The translations under genes were made by a program, and so were the position numbers. A DNA stretch of 48,567 nucleotides, from NCBI GenBank assembly GCA_937958475.1, contig CALFXR010000021.1, forward strand, positions 1-48,567, written 5' to 3'. Of this stretch, positions 39,638 to 47,625 are shown in pieces. The stretch is from an uncultured Mesorhizobium sp. (lineage in GTDB: Bacteria > Pseudomonadota > Alphaproteobacteria > Rhizobiales > Rhizobiaceae). Each line of letters starts with the position of its first letter. Positions within the stretch are counted from its first letter, which is position 1. A model generated the notes under the pieces. That model saw nothing but the letters and a program-made list of their open reading frames with translations, made no database searches and was not told the origin of the DNA.

Positions 39638-40177
39638 ATGCCGAACACGCTTGTTCCGGCAGCCGCCACCGGCTTGCCTTCAATCAGCCGCCGCGTCTTC
39701 CTGCGCGGCGCCGCATCGGCCGGCGCCGTCGCCGGCGTCGCCGCCGCGCCCGCCGTGTCGTCGGCCTGCGCCCAGGCGGTTGCCGTGGCGCCGTCGGACG
39801 CCGAGCGGCTGGAAACCATCCTCGCCGAGCTGAAGGCGGTGCTGCGCCGCCTGCACCCGGCCGTGACCGACGTTTCGGCCGGCTACTGGCCGCAGCCGGA
39901 CGGCACGTTCCGCCTCCGCATCGGCTGCACCAGGCGCTGCGCCGAATGGTCGGGGCCGGGGCTCTACTCGGTCAGTCTCGACGGGCATCCGCACACCTTC
40001 TGGCTGGATCGCGTGGAGGAGCGGACGCGCGCCGGCGCGCTCTACGGCCACGTGTTCCACGCCGAGCTGTGGCTTGAAGACGAGGGCCGCTTTGCCGGCG
40101 GCGTGCGGCAAATGTGGTCGCCGAACATTCTTGAGAAGCTGGACGGCGGCGCGGCCGGCGCGGGAGTGCCGTCATAA
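39638..40177 (+). CDS. Twin-arginine-signal hypothetical protein of the element
   Basis: 179 residues. Residues about 14-42 look like a Tat signal: ISRRVFLRGAASAGAVAG and then an Ala-rich hydrophobic stretch ending SACA. The mature domain (about 45-179) has a helical start and a beta-rich part (YWPQPDGTFRLRIGCTRRCA, LYSVSLDGHPHTFWLDRV). No named family. AAGGAG 7 bases before the ATG at 39638 fixes the start. It is the first gene right of the switch region. Confidence 0.7.
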   Translation: MPNTLVPAAATGLPSISRRVFLRGAASAGAVAGVAAAPAVSSACAQAVAVAPSDAERLETILAELKAVLRRLHPAVTDVSAGYWPQPDGTFRLRIGCTRRCAEWSGPGLYSVSLDGHPHTFWLDRVEERTRAGALYGHVFHAELWLEDEGRFAGGVRQMWSPNILEKLDGGAAGAGVPS

Positions 40178-40209
40178 ACCCGCGCGCCGACCCGACGCTG
40201 TTCCTGCCG

Positions 40210-40515
40210 ATGACCCCGGCGATCCGGGCGCGGATCGAGGAGACCATCGAGCAGCTGGTCGCGCTGCTCGACGCGGTCGACGGCGACGCGGACTTCGAGC
40301 CGGACAGCGACGGCGTGCCGGTGCTTCCGGCGGCCGATGGCGGCGACGACCGCGAGCTGGAAGACGAGCACGACGAGGACGGCGGCGACGACGAGGTGTC
40401 CGACCCGGAAGCCGACGGCTTCGGCCTCGCCTATCGCGGCGACGGCGCGGCGATCGCGCGGGACATGCTCCGCGCACGGTGGCGGCGCCACGGCGGGAAA
40501 ACCGTTGGACGCTGA
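40210..40515 (+). CDS. Acidic hypothetical protein (101 aa)
   Basis: 101 residues, extremely acidic in the middle (repeated Asp/Glu with Gly, about 46-72), between a helical N-terminus (AIRARIEETIEQLVALLDAV) and a basic C-terminal patch (MLRARWRRHGGKTVGR). Acidic mid-regions of this kind occur in DNA-mimic and chaperone-like phage proteins, but no function can be assigned. No ribosome site is evident before the ATG at 40210; it begins 33 bases after the preceding stop. Confidence 0.55.
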   Translation: MTPAIRARIEETIEQLVALLDAVDGDADFEPDSDGVPVLPAADGGDDRELEDEHDEDGGDDEVSDPEADGFGLAYRGDGAAIARDMLRARWRRHGGKTVGR

Positions 40516-40645
40516 CCATGGTTTCGGCCGGGGCGGCGATGGCGGCCCCTGCCGGCTGTGGATGGTCCATATCGTGTGAATTGACACGGAACAAGAATGC
40601 GTGGTAGCCAACACGGACCGGGATTTCAGATCGAGATTTCACGCC

Positions 40646-41254
40646 ATGGCCATCTCCACGATTGAATATGTCTACCGGACATTCACTGCCGGCGAGGCCG
40701 AGCAGATCACCGGCACGTCGGGCGCACTTCAGCGCGACTGGCGCCGGCGGGGCCTCCTGGCCAAGGACGATGCGGATGCCGGCAAGTGGACCCGCTTCAG
40801 CCTCGACGAGGTCGTGAAGATGCTTCTGATGAAACAACTCTCCGACCTCGGATTCTCCGTGAAGTCCGTCTTGCGCGTGGCGGCCATGGCGGCCTTTCCG
40901 CTTCACAAGATCATCCATTCGCTGCCCGGCGCGATCGAGCACCGGGGCATCTCCGCAGACGTCTACGCCGCCGGCGACGGCGCCGCTGCGCGGCAGGTGT
41001 CATCCGAGGGCGAGCGGGGAATAGGCCCCGCCGAGTCGCTGTATCTCGTCGTCACGCGGAAAGATCGGCGCGGCGAGCCCGCCGTCGCGCGGTGCGACGC
41101 TCTCGATGGGCTGTCGGGCTACCTTGCCGAGAAGGGTGTCGCCCATTGCGTCGTGATCGATCTCTTTGAGATCGCGCGGACGATCCGCCGTCGCGTCACT
41201 GGCCCCTTTCTCACCATCGTCGAGACCGCCAAGGCGGAAGGAAGCCCCGTATGA
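40646..41254 (+). CDS. MerR-like helix-turn-helix protein
   Basis: 202 residues from the ATG at 40646. N-terminal MerR-type HTH (about 8-75): YRTFTAGEAEQITGTSGALQ, RDWRRRGLL, FSLDEVVKMLLMKQLSDLGF. The rest is an alpha/beta domain without known motif. A GTG at 40601 would add 15 residues. Neither start has a strong ribosome site; a TTGACA lies at 40581-40586. It overlaps the next gene by four bases (ATGA). Probably a regulator of the capsid gene block (inference). Confidence 0.7.
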   Translation: MAISTIEYVYRTFTAGEAEQITGTSGALQRDWRRRGLLAKDDADAGKWTRFSLDEVVKMLLMKQLSDLGFSVKSVLRVAAMAAFPLHKIIHSLPGAIEHRGISADVYAAGDGAAARQVSSEGERGIGPAESLYLVVTRKDRRGEPAVARCDALDGLSGYLAEKGVAHCVVIDLFEIARTIRRRVTGPFLTIVETAKAEGSPV

Positions 41255-41517
41255 CTGACGACCAGCTCCGGCAGATCGCCGACCAGTTCTACACGCCCGA
41301 CTTTGCCGGGCGCGTCGCCCATTCGAAGCTCGTTTGTTTCAAGGCCGAGCAGGAAGGCCGCGACATCTTCGCCGAGGAGGTTGCCGCCGTGCTCGGCATC
41401 CCGGTTCCGCTGTTTCTCGTGCTGATCGCGTGGAACGTCGCCTATGCGAATTCGCGCGACATCATCGAAGCCTGGCGCCGCGACGCGGAGGCCGCAACCA
41501 AGGAGGCAAGACACTGA
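41251..41517 (+). CDS. Small hypothetical phage protein (88 aa)
   Basis: 88 residues, mostly helical: DDQLRQIADQFYTPDFAGRV, DIFAEEVAAVLGIPVPLFLV, LIAWNVAYANSRDIIEAW. No family recognised. It starts in the ATGA overlap with the HTH gene and its stop (TGATG) overlaps the capsid-fusion start by one base, so the three genes are translated as a chain. Confidence 0.65.
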   Translation: MTDDQLRQIADQFYTPDFAGRVAHSKLVCFKAEQEGRDIFAEEVAAVLGIPVPLFLVLIAWNVAYANSRDIIEAWRRDAEAATKEARH

Positions 41518-43520
41518 TGACCCCCGCCCTTGCAAGAACCGACCGCACCCGCGCCCGGCGCACGCCGGTCGATCTTTCGAAGCGCTATGCCGAGGGCGCC
41601 CGGTTGATGAAGACGGCCAGGGTGGCGCCGAAGAGCTGGGACGCCGAGACGCGCACTTTCGAGGCGGTCGTCGCCACCGAGCATCCGGTCGCGATATTCC
41701 CCGGCGTCGTCGAGATCCTGCGTTGCACGCCCGAGGCGGCCGACCTTCGCCTTCTCGCCGGCGGCCCGCTACTCGACAGCCACGACCGCTCCACAGTGAA
41801 AGCGATCCTCGGCACGATCGAGGATTCATGGATCACCGGCGGGAAGGTTCATGCCCGCTTCCGCCTTTCAGCGAGCCCGGAAGGCGAGGCCGCCGCGGCG
41901 CGCATCGCCGAGAACTCGCTGAACAAGATTTCCGTCGGATACCGGGTGCTCAAGGCGAGCGAGCGCAAACGGGCCGACGGCACATTCGAAGTGATCGTCA
42001 ACCGTTGGGAACCCTACGAAGTCAGCCTGGTGGCAGTGCCGGCCGACCCGAACGCAAAAATCAGATCAGCTGAAAGGACTTCCTCCATGCCCAGGCGCAT
42101 CCGACGCAACGACGTCAACGACGACCTCGACACGAACCACGAAGACGACCTCGACACGGCCCGCGACGACGAGCAGGACGGCGACACCCGCACCCGCAGC
42201 GCCCGCCCCGCCGCGCGCGACAGCCTGCAGGTCAGCCGCAGCTTCGACCGGCAGGTCGAGCAGCTGCGCAGCCAGGCGATCGACGCCGGCCTCGCCGAGG
42301 CCGATGTCGACGAGATGCTCGACGAATGCCGCACCATCAACGCGGCGCGCACCCGTGTCTTCGACATGCTGGCCGACGCCAGCCGGGGGGCGAAGACCAG
42401 CCCGATACTCTCCGAGCGCAGCCACACCCGCCAGGACACCCGCCAGGGCGGCAACGAGGCGATCGTCGCCGAACTGACGGCGCGGCTGGGCGGCAAGCCG
42501 CCGGAAGGCGCGCGCCCCTTCGCCCGCCATCGCCTCGTCGAACTCGGCCGGCATCTTCTCGAATCCAGCGGCCTTTCGACGCGTTCGATGAACGACGCCG
42601 ACGTCGCCGAGCGGATGCTCGGCCGCGACATGGTTCGCAGCCACGCGACCAGCGACTTCCCCTCGCTGCTGCTCGACAGCGGTCAACGCGTGCTGGAACA
42701 GCGCTTCCCGGCCTATATGAGCCCGCTGAAGACGCTGTCGCGGCTGCGCAACGTCCGTGATTTCCGCAAGAACACCATGATCCGGCCCGGCGAGGCGCCC
42801 ATGCTGGACAAGATCGCCGAGGGCGGCGAGATCACCTTCGGCACGTTCGACACCGAGGCGGTCGAGTTCGCGCTCAAGAGCTACGCGAAGGCGATCGCGT
42901 TCAGCCGGCAGGCGATCGTCAACGACGACCTCGGCGCCCTGTCCGACTTCCTCTTGGCCTTCGCGCAGAGCGCGGCGGCGCGCGAATCGGTCGAGTTCTT
43001 CGCCCTGCTTTCGGCGAACAGCTTCGCCGGGGCGACGCTGAAGGACGGCACGCCTCTCTTCCACTCGACCCGCAACAACAAGGCGGCGAGCGGCGCGGCG
43101 CCCAACGTGACCACGCTCGGCGCGGCGCGCATGGCGATGCGGATGCAGAAAAACGTCAACGGCACCGGGATGGCCGGCGTGACGCCGGCGGTGCTGCTGG
43201 TCGGGCCGAAGCTGGAGACAGTCGCCGAGCAGCTGGTCGCCACGCTTTCGGCGGCGACGACCGGCGATGTCAATCCCTTCGCCGGCAAGCTCTCGGCCCA
43301 GGTCGAGAACCAGTACGACGGCAACGGCTGGTGGCTTTTTGCCGACCCGCAGACGCGGCCGGCCCTCACCCACGGATATCTCGACGGCTACGAGGGACCG
43401 CGAGTCAAGAGCGAGGAAGTGGTCGGCCGCCAGGGCATGGTGTTCACCTGCGAGCTGGATTTCGGCGCCGCGCCGCTCGACTGGCGCGCCGCCTACTTCA
43501 ATCCGGGCGCTGCCGGGTAA
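41517..43520 (+). CDS. Prohead protease-major capsid protein fusion (HK97-like)
   Basis: 667 residues. Residues about 30-185 are a caudoviral prohead serine protease: H89 in LLDSHDRSTV, S139 in NKISVGYR, and EPYEVSLVAVPADP. A charged linker with Asp/Arg repeats (195-250) and a helical scaffold-like part (250-330) lead to a HK97-fold major capsid domain (about 370-667: NVRDFRKNTMIRPGEAPMLD, VEFALKSYAKAIAFSRQAIV, NDDLGALSDF, PLFHSTRNNKAA). The protease would cut itself and the delta region during shell maturation. AAGGAGG lies about 10 bases before the ATG at 41517. Followed by a terminator. Confidence 0.9.
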   Translation: MTPALARTDRTRARRTPVDLSKRYAEGARLMKTARVAPKSWDAETRTFEAVVATEHPVAIFPGVVEILRCTPEAADLRLLAGGPLLDSHDRSTVKAILGTIEDSWITGGKVHARFRLSASPEGEAAAARIAENSLNKISVGYRVLKASERKRADGTFEVIVNRWEPYEVSLVAVPADPNAKIRSAERTSSMPRRIRRNDVNDDLDTNHEDDLDTARDDEQDGDTRTRSARPAARDSLQVSRSFDRQVEQLRSQAIDAGLAEADVDEMLDECRTINAARTRVFDMLADASRGAKTSPILSERSHTRQDTRQGGNEAIVAELTARLGGKPPEGARPFARHRLVELGRHLLESSGLSTRSMNDADVAERMLGRDMVRSHATSDFPSLLLDSGQRVLEQRFPAYMSPLKTLSRLRNVRDFRKNTMIRPGEAPMLDKIAEGGEITFGTFDTEAVEFALKSYAKAIAFSRQAIVNDDLGALSDFLLAFAQSAAARESVEFFALLSANSFAGATLKDGTPLFHSTRNNKAASGAAPNVTTLGAARMAMRMQKNVNGTGMAGVTPAVLLVGPKLETVAEQLVATLSAATTGDVNPFAGKLSAQVENQYDGNGWWLFADPQTRPALTHGYLDGYEGPRVKSEEVVGRQGMVFTCELDFGAAPLDWRAAYFNPGAAG

Positions 43521-43637
43521 GGGATACGGGGAACGGTGGGGGCGCCCCGATCGCGCCCCTTCGCCAGAAGTCGTGATCCTCCCCCGTATGCGGCCTTCCT
43601 CGTTTGGCTGCGTTCCAGGGGTCGCGACAGATCGGAA

Positions 43638-43675
43638 CCCGCGGCCGGCATTGTCAACCCGGCGCCGGCCGCGGG
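43638..43675 (+). terminator. Terminator after the capsid gene
   Basis: CCCGCGGCCGGC/GCCGGCCGCGGG, a perfect 12-bp stem with a 14-base loop, followed by ATCGTTTTT. Confidence 0.8.
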
Positions 43676-43699
43676 ATCGTTTTTCGAATGGAGCGAACC

Positions 43700-43903
43700 A
43701 TGGCGCCGAGGACGACCGTTGCATTCCGCCAGGCGGACATTGCCCGCGCGCTGCGCGCCGCGCAGGCGGCCGGGCTGACCGTCGCCGAGTTCTTCACCAC
43801 AAAGGACGGCGTGCGCGTCGTCACCACGGACGGCGCCGCCCATGCCGGCGGCAAGGCCGAAAATCCATGGGACAGGTTTCTGACCGATGACCCGCAGAAG
43901 TAG
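43700..43903 (+). CDS. Small hypothetical protein before the integrase (67 aa)
   Basis: 67 residues: helix (VAFRQADIARALRAAQAAGL), a short beta hairpin (FFTTKDGVRVVTTDG) and a polar tail (ENPWDRFLTDD). A GGAG site 6 bases before the ATG at 43700 supports translation; an in-frame ATG at 43688 is less likely. It overlaps the integrase gene by 17 bases. Its size and place suggest a recombination directionality or regulatory role, but there is no recognisable Xis motif. Confidence 0.6.
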   Translation: MAPRTTVAFRQADIARALRAAQAAGLTVAEFFTTKDGVRVVTTDGAAHAGGKAENPWDRFLTDDPQK

Positions 43904-45026
43904 AGCCGGCCTGCCGCTTCACGTCTCGCCGGCGACCGACCGCCACGGCAGGATTCGCCTGCGCTTCCGCAAGGGCCTGTTTTCCGCCTACCTTTCCCCG
44001 GCGCTCGGCGACTATCACCGCGACGTCGCGAAGCTGCTGAAATCTCCCGAGTTCTGGGAGCGCTACGAGGCCGCGCTCGCCGGCATCGAGGCGGCATCGC
44101 GCCGGATCGGCGCCGGCCGTCACAAGCCCGGCACGCTGGCCGCGCTGGTGCTCGCCTACTACCGCTCGCCGGAATTCCTCGGCCTGTCGCAGGCGACCAA
44201 GGCGACTTATCGCGGCATCCTGGAACGCTTCGTTCGCGTGGCCGGCGAAGATCCCGTGCGGCAGCTGCAACGGCAGCACATCAAGGCGATCGTCGGCGCC
44301 ATGGTCGACCGGCCGCACGCGGCCAACAACCTCCTGCGCATGCTGAAGCTCGTGCTCGACTTCGCCGTCGAGATCGAGCTGATCGCGCGCAATCCGGCGC
44401 GCGGCGTGCGCGGCTTCAGGGTGAGGTCGACCGGCTTCGCCACGTGGAGCGAGGCGGACATCGCAGCCTATGAGGCGACACACCCGATCGGGACGAAACC
44501 GCGGCTGGCGATGGCGCTGCTGCTCTACACCGGGCAGCGGCGCGGCGACGTCGTGCGCATGGGCTGGCAGCACGTCCAGGGCGAGCGGATCGCCATCCGG
44601 CAGGAGAAGACCGGGGCGACGCTGGCGATCCGCATGCACGCCTCGCTGATGGAGGCGCTGGCGCACGCGCCGCGCGACAACCTCACGTTCCTGACGACAG
44701 GGCAGGGCGCGCCCTACAGCGCCGCCGGCTTCGGCAACTGGTTTCGCGAGCAGTGCGACGCGGCCGGGCTGAAAGGGCGCTCGGCGCACGGCCTGCGGAA
44801 GGCGGCGGCGCGGCGACTGGCCGAAGCGGGCAACTCGACGAAGCGAATCCAGTCCGTCACCGGGCACAAGACGCTGAAGGAAGTGGAGCGCTACACGCTC
44901 GCCGCCGATCAGCAGCGACTCGCCGACGAAGCGATCGAAACCATGCCCGGCAGATCGGACCGGGAACAGAATTTACCCAACCTTTGTGAACGGTTGGACA
45001 AAACCGACCGGAAGGCACTGAAATGA
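43887..45026 (+). CDS. int: Tyrosine recombinase integrase of the element
   Basis: 379 residues. Core-binding SAM-like domain about 80-175 and catalytic domain about 185-345. Catalytic residues: R218 in TGQRRGD, K241 region (EKTGATL), H301 and R304 in AHGLRKAA, H327 in TGHKTL, and Y336 in VERYTLAA. It sits at the right end of the element, reading out toward attR within tRNA-Ser, the usual layout. The stop (TGA 45024-45026) overlaps an ATG at 45023 that leads through the attachment site, relevant to the circular form. Confidence 0.93.
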   Translation: MTRRSRAGLPLHVSPATDRHGRIRLRFRKGLFSAYLSPALGDYHRDVAKLLKSPEFWERYEAALAGIEAASRRIGAGRHKPGTLAALVLAYYRSPEFLGLSQATKATYRGILERFVRVAGEDPVRQLQRQHIKAIVGAMVDRPHAANNLLRMLKLVLDFAVEIELIARNPARGVRGFRVRSTGFATWSEADIAAYEATHPIGTKPRLAMALLLYTGQRRGDVVRMGWQHVQGERIAIRQEKTGATLAIRMHASLMEALAHAPRDNLTFLTTGQGAPYSAAGFGNWFREQCDAAGLKGRSAHGLRKAAARRLAEAGNSTKRIQSVTGHKTLKEVERYTLAADQQRLADEAIETMPGRSDREQNLPNLCERLDKTDRKALK

Positions 45027-45035
45027 TTGACCTTG

Positions 45036-45061
45036 CGAACAAGGGTGGCGGAGAGGAAGGG
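45036..45061 (+). repeat. attR: right copy of the 26-bp direct repeat
   Basis: CGAACAAG, G at 45044, then GTGGCGGAGAGGAAGGG. The last 16 bases lie inside tRNA-Ser: its CCA end, discriminator, acceptor stem and start of the T-stem. Confidence 0.85.
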
Positions 45062-45136
45062 ATTCGAACCCTCGAGAAGCTTTTGACCTCTACTCCCTTA
45101 GCAGGGGAGCGCCTTCGACCACTCGGCCACCTCTCC
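45046..45136 (-). tRNA. serT-type (GCU): tRNA-Ser (anticodon GCU)
   Basis: 91 bases including an encoded CCA. Acceptor stem GGAGAGG (45136-45130) pairs with CCTCTCC (45056-45050), discriminator G. The anticodon loop CTGCTAA sits on stem CTCCC/GGGAG, reading codons AGC/AGU. A long variable arm follows, as in class II tRNAs, and T-loop GGTTCGAATCC. Integration of the element left the tRNA intact. Confidence 0.96.
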
Positions 45137-45171
45137 GGTGCGACGGTGGATAAAGAAAACCGCCGGTACAA

Positions 45172-46269
45172 TCAACCTTCTGCAGCCGCGGCGGGGAAGG
45201 AATTCTCGTCGCCTCCCGCGCGGCCGGCATCCGCAGCGTCGGCTGACGGCGTCGCGGCCGCCCCGCCGGCTTCCGCGGCGGTGTCGCCCGGCCTGCGCGG
45301 CGGATTTTCCAGCACGACGGCGCACGAATCGAGGTCGTTGGTCGCGAGGTGCGCATAGCGCATCGTCATCTGCAGCGTCTGGTGGCCGAGCCACATCTGG
45401 ATGCGCCGCATGTCGATGCCGCCCTGGACCAGTCGCGAGGCGCAGGTGTGGCGCAGGATGTGCGGAACCACCTGCGAATCGGCGCCGAGCCCGACCTCCG
45501 CCTTCGCCTCGTTCCAGACCGCGCGGAAGCGGACCTGCTGCAGCATCGAAAACGGCCCTTTCAGGCGGCCGCGCGGAATCTCCGTCGCCTTTTGCGCACG
45601 CGCCGTCAGCGGCACGGTGCGGCTGCGCCCCGATTTGGTGATCCAGAAGCTCGCCCGGCCGTGCTGGATGTCGTTCCAGATGAGGCCGATCCCTTCGCCG
45701 AGCCGGCAGCCCGAGTCGACGAGGAAGACGGAGAGCCTGTAGGCGTCCTCGCTGCGGCTGCGGATCGCCGCAAACAGCGCCTCCTCCTCCTCGCGCTCGA
45801 GGAAGCGGATGCGGCCGGCGCGCTCCTTCTGTCGCCGGAACTCCGGCAGGCTGTGTATGTCGCCCATCTTGTGCGCTTTGCGCAGAAGCTTGCTCACCGC
45901 CGCGATCTTCCGATTGATCGTGGCGTTGCTGTTTCCGCGGGTTCTCAGTGACTCGATTATACTATCGAGCATTTCCTGACTGAGGACACTAAACTTCGAT
46001 CCCCGCAGGATCAAGTTAATTTCCATTATGAAGGAGGTCACATTGTATTTATGCGAGCCTTCTTCCCACAGGGAGGCGTGATATTTGTCGAACAGCTGCG
46101 CCAGCGAGTATTGATCGACGATCTTGAGGTGGCTTGAACCGTAGCCGATCACGTATTTCGGCGTTGCCGAAAGGTGCGGGCCGGACCCGAAATCAGCGTC
46201 TGGATTCATGTTCGTCATGGCCGCAATATCCGCCAAATCGATGAAAAGTGGCGGATGATAGGTTAACAT
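45172..46269 (-). CDS. Second tyrosine recombinase/integrase
   Basis: 365 residues, unrelated in sequence to the first integrase. Catalytic residues: R189 in SGCRLGEG, H270/R273 in HILRHTCASRL, H296 in WLGHQTL and Y305 in MTMRYAHL. The C-terminal 45 residues are Ala/Gly/Pro-rich low complexity. The N-terminal third is AT-richer than its surroundings. It ends 36 bases from the 5' end of tRNA-Ser, pointing toward it. The start at 46269 lacks a ribosome site; 46218 (MTNMNPD) is an alternative. Probably a leftover of, or the integrase for, another island using the same region. Confidence 0.88.
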   Translation of the reverse strand: MLTYHPPLFIDLADIAAMTNMNPDADFGSGPHLSATPKYVIGYGSSHLKIVDQYSLAQLFDKYHASLWEEGSHKYNVTSFIMEINLILRGSKFSVLSQEMLDSIIESLRTRGNSNATINRKIAAVSKLLRKAHKMGDIHSLPEFRRQKERAGRIRFLEREEEEALFAAIRSRSEDAYRLSVFLVDSGCRLGEGIGLIWNDIQHGRASFWITKSGRSRTVPLTARAQKATEIPRGRLKGPFSMLQQVRFRAVWNEAKAEVGLGADSQVVPHILRHTCASRLVQGGIDMRRIQMWLGHQTLQMTMRYAHLATNDLDSCAVVLENPPRRPGDTAAEAGGAAATPSADAADAGRAGGDENSFPAAAAEG

Positions 46270-46360
46270 AAGATATATGGTTCATATTCTGACAGTATAT
46301 TGACACGATATCTCAGCAAAATACCGCAATATACAGCAACGCTCGATGAATTCAAAAAAA

Positions 46361-46384
46361 AGCTCGGCGAATTTTCGCCGAGCT
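46361..46384 (-). terminator. Strong bidirectional terminator after porin copy 2
   Basis: AGCTCGGCGA/TCGCCGAGCT, a perfect 10-bp stem with loop ATTT; on the minus strand eight T's follow, and on the plus strand CATTTTTG. It lies 54 bases beyond the porin stop. Confidence 0.88.
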
Positions 46385-46437
46385 CATTTTTGTTGAGCGC
46401 TAAATTGCAGCTAGATTAAATTCGAAATCCAGCGTTA

Positions 46438-47625
46438 CTAGAAGTAGCGCGTGAAGCGGAGGAAGCCGTTTGCGTAGCCGTTGGTAGTCGACGGCTTCGT
46501 GTAGGTGATCTCCGTGCGAATTTCGAAGTTCTGCACGGGAACAGCCACGATGGACAGCTCTGCGTCGAAGCGGCTCGGGCTTCCTGCGGTGGCGAAGTTC
46601 GTGTCGGCGGTATACTGAAGGCCAACCGAAGCGCTCAACTTCGGCGAGAATACGTGGTTGTATGACGCCAGCACCGACCAACGGCCACCCCACCCCAGAG
46701 CACCCGCGGAGTAGGCGTTCGCGTTGTTGGCGTAGAAGCCGATCAGACGGAGCGACGAGCCGGGCATGTTCGGCACGTTGATCTGCGCGCCGAGCGACGC
46801 GGCCCAGCCGTCGACACCCGACAGGCCAGCGGCGCGAGCGCCGAGCCATGCGGCCGAAGCCGGAGCGATGTCCTCGTCATAGGCGACCTTCGCCCACACC
46901 GCGCCCCAGCCCTGCGTCATGCCGACCTTGGCGACGAAGTCCGGCACGAAGTTCGGGTTGCCGTCGTCTTCGATCGACAGCGTGCCGAAGAAGCCGTTGC
47001 CGCCCTGGAACGTGTAGGAGATCTGGTGACGCTGCTGGTAGCCGTAGCTGAGGCCACCCCACGAATGCGAACCCCAGTTCGTCGCGCCGCCGTTGAAGGA
47101 GGCAGCCCATGCCGATTCGGTGTAGCCCATCTGCAGGCCGCCGAGCGACAGCCAAGCTTGGTCGAGACGCACGACGCCGTCGCCGCCGTAGTTGAAGATA
47201 CCAATCGCGTCGGCCGGCGACGGGCCGTCGTACACGACACCGATCTGGTTCTGCGTGTCCCAGTCAGCCTGCATGCGGATGTAGCCGCGCAGCGTGCCCC
47301 ACTCGGTCTCCGAACGGGCGTCGAAGTTGACGCGAGCGCGAACCGACTTGGCCCAGGCGTCGACGCGGTCGACGAATGCACCAGTCGGCCGGGGATCGCG
47401 ATCGATGCCACGGGAGTCTGCGCCGATCTGGTACCAGACGTAGCCGGAGATGGCCAGGCAGGTCTCGGTGCCGGGGATGTAGAAGAAGCCTGCGCCGTAG
47501 ACGTCGCAGACGCGGACGTATTCGACGGGCTCCGGCTCCGCAACGACGACCGCATCGGCCGCACGTGCGCCGGAGACCGCGACCAGCGCCGCAGCCGAGC
47601 CGAGAAGAAGGCTCTTGATGTTCAT
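46438..47625 (-). CDS. Porin, Omp2/rhizobial family (copy 2)
   Basis: 395 residues. The same signal peptide and Cys-containing N-terminus as copy 1, ending FLRFTRYF. It differs from copy 1 mainly in surface-loop segments (for example the stretch after GYVWYQI, with DSRGIDRDPRPTGAF), as expected for porin paralogues. The ATG at 47625 has GGAGGTC 6 bases upstream. It is divergent from copy 3, with identical 5' ends (see repeat). It terminates at the hairpin at 46361-46384. Confidence 0.93.
   Translation of the reverse strand: MNIKSLLLGSAAALVAVSGARAADAVVVAEPEPVEYVRVCDVYGAGFFYIPGTETCLAISGYVWYQIGADSRGIDRDPRPTGAFVDRVDAWAKSVRARVNFDARSETEWGTLRGYIRMQADWDTQNQIGVVYDGPSPADAIGIFNYGGDGVVRLDQAWLSLGGLQMGYTESAWAASFNGGATNWGSHSWGGLSYGYQQRHQISYTFQGGNGFFGTLSIEDDGNPNFVPDFVAKVGMTQGWGAVWAKVAYDEDIAPASAAWLGARAAGLSGVDGWAASLGAQINVPNMPGSSLRLIGFYANNANAYSAGALGWGGRWSVLASYNHVFSPKLSASVGLQYTADTNFATAGSPSRFDAELSIVAVPVQNFEIRTEITYTKPSTTNGYANGFLRFTRYF

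Larger units (their letters stand above)
33763..45061. mobile_element. 11.3-kb integrated phage-satellite-like element in tRNA-Ser(GCU)
   Basis: Bounded by a 26-bp direct repeat with one mismatch (33763-33788 and 45036-45061). The right copy contains the acceptor-stem end of an intact tRNA-Ser; the left copy has no tRNA attached. Unit size 11,273 bp. Contents: orf109, SF3-type helicase, iteron-like repeats, TerS-like protein, tape measure, minus-strand orf99 with ParB remnants and an XRE regulator, a Tat-signal protein, an acidic protein, HTH protein, small protein, prohead protease-capsid fusion, small protein, integrase. No large terminase, portal, connector, baseplate, fibre or lysis gene is visible. 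It is a satellite or remnant needing a helper for packaging (inference). Confidence 0.85.

Noticed and set aside
33763..45061. Gene transfer agent or complete prophage
   Set aside because: It has an integrase, att repeats and replication module, unlike RcGTA-type clusters, and lacks portal, terminase, tail and lysis genes expected of a full prophage.
45023..45358. 111-residue ORF starting at the integrase stop and crossing the tRNA
   Set aside because: As it stands it reads through tRNA-Ser and antisense to the second integrase. Only its first 13 codons matter, as the start of the circular-form ORF.
45172..46269. Second integrase as part of the 11.3-kb element
   Set aside because: It lies outside attR, in opposite orientation, and is unrelated in sequence to the element's integrase.
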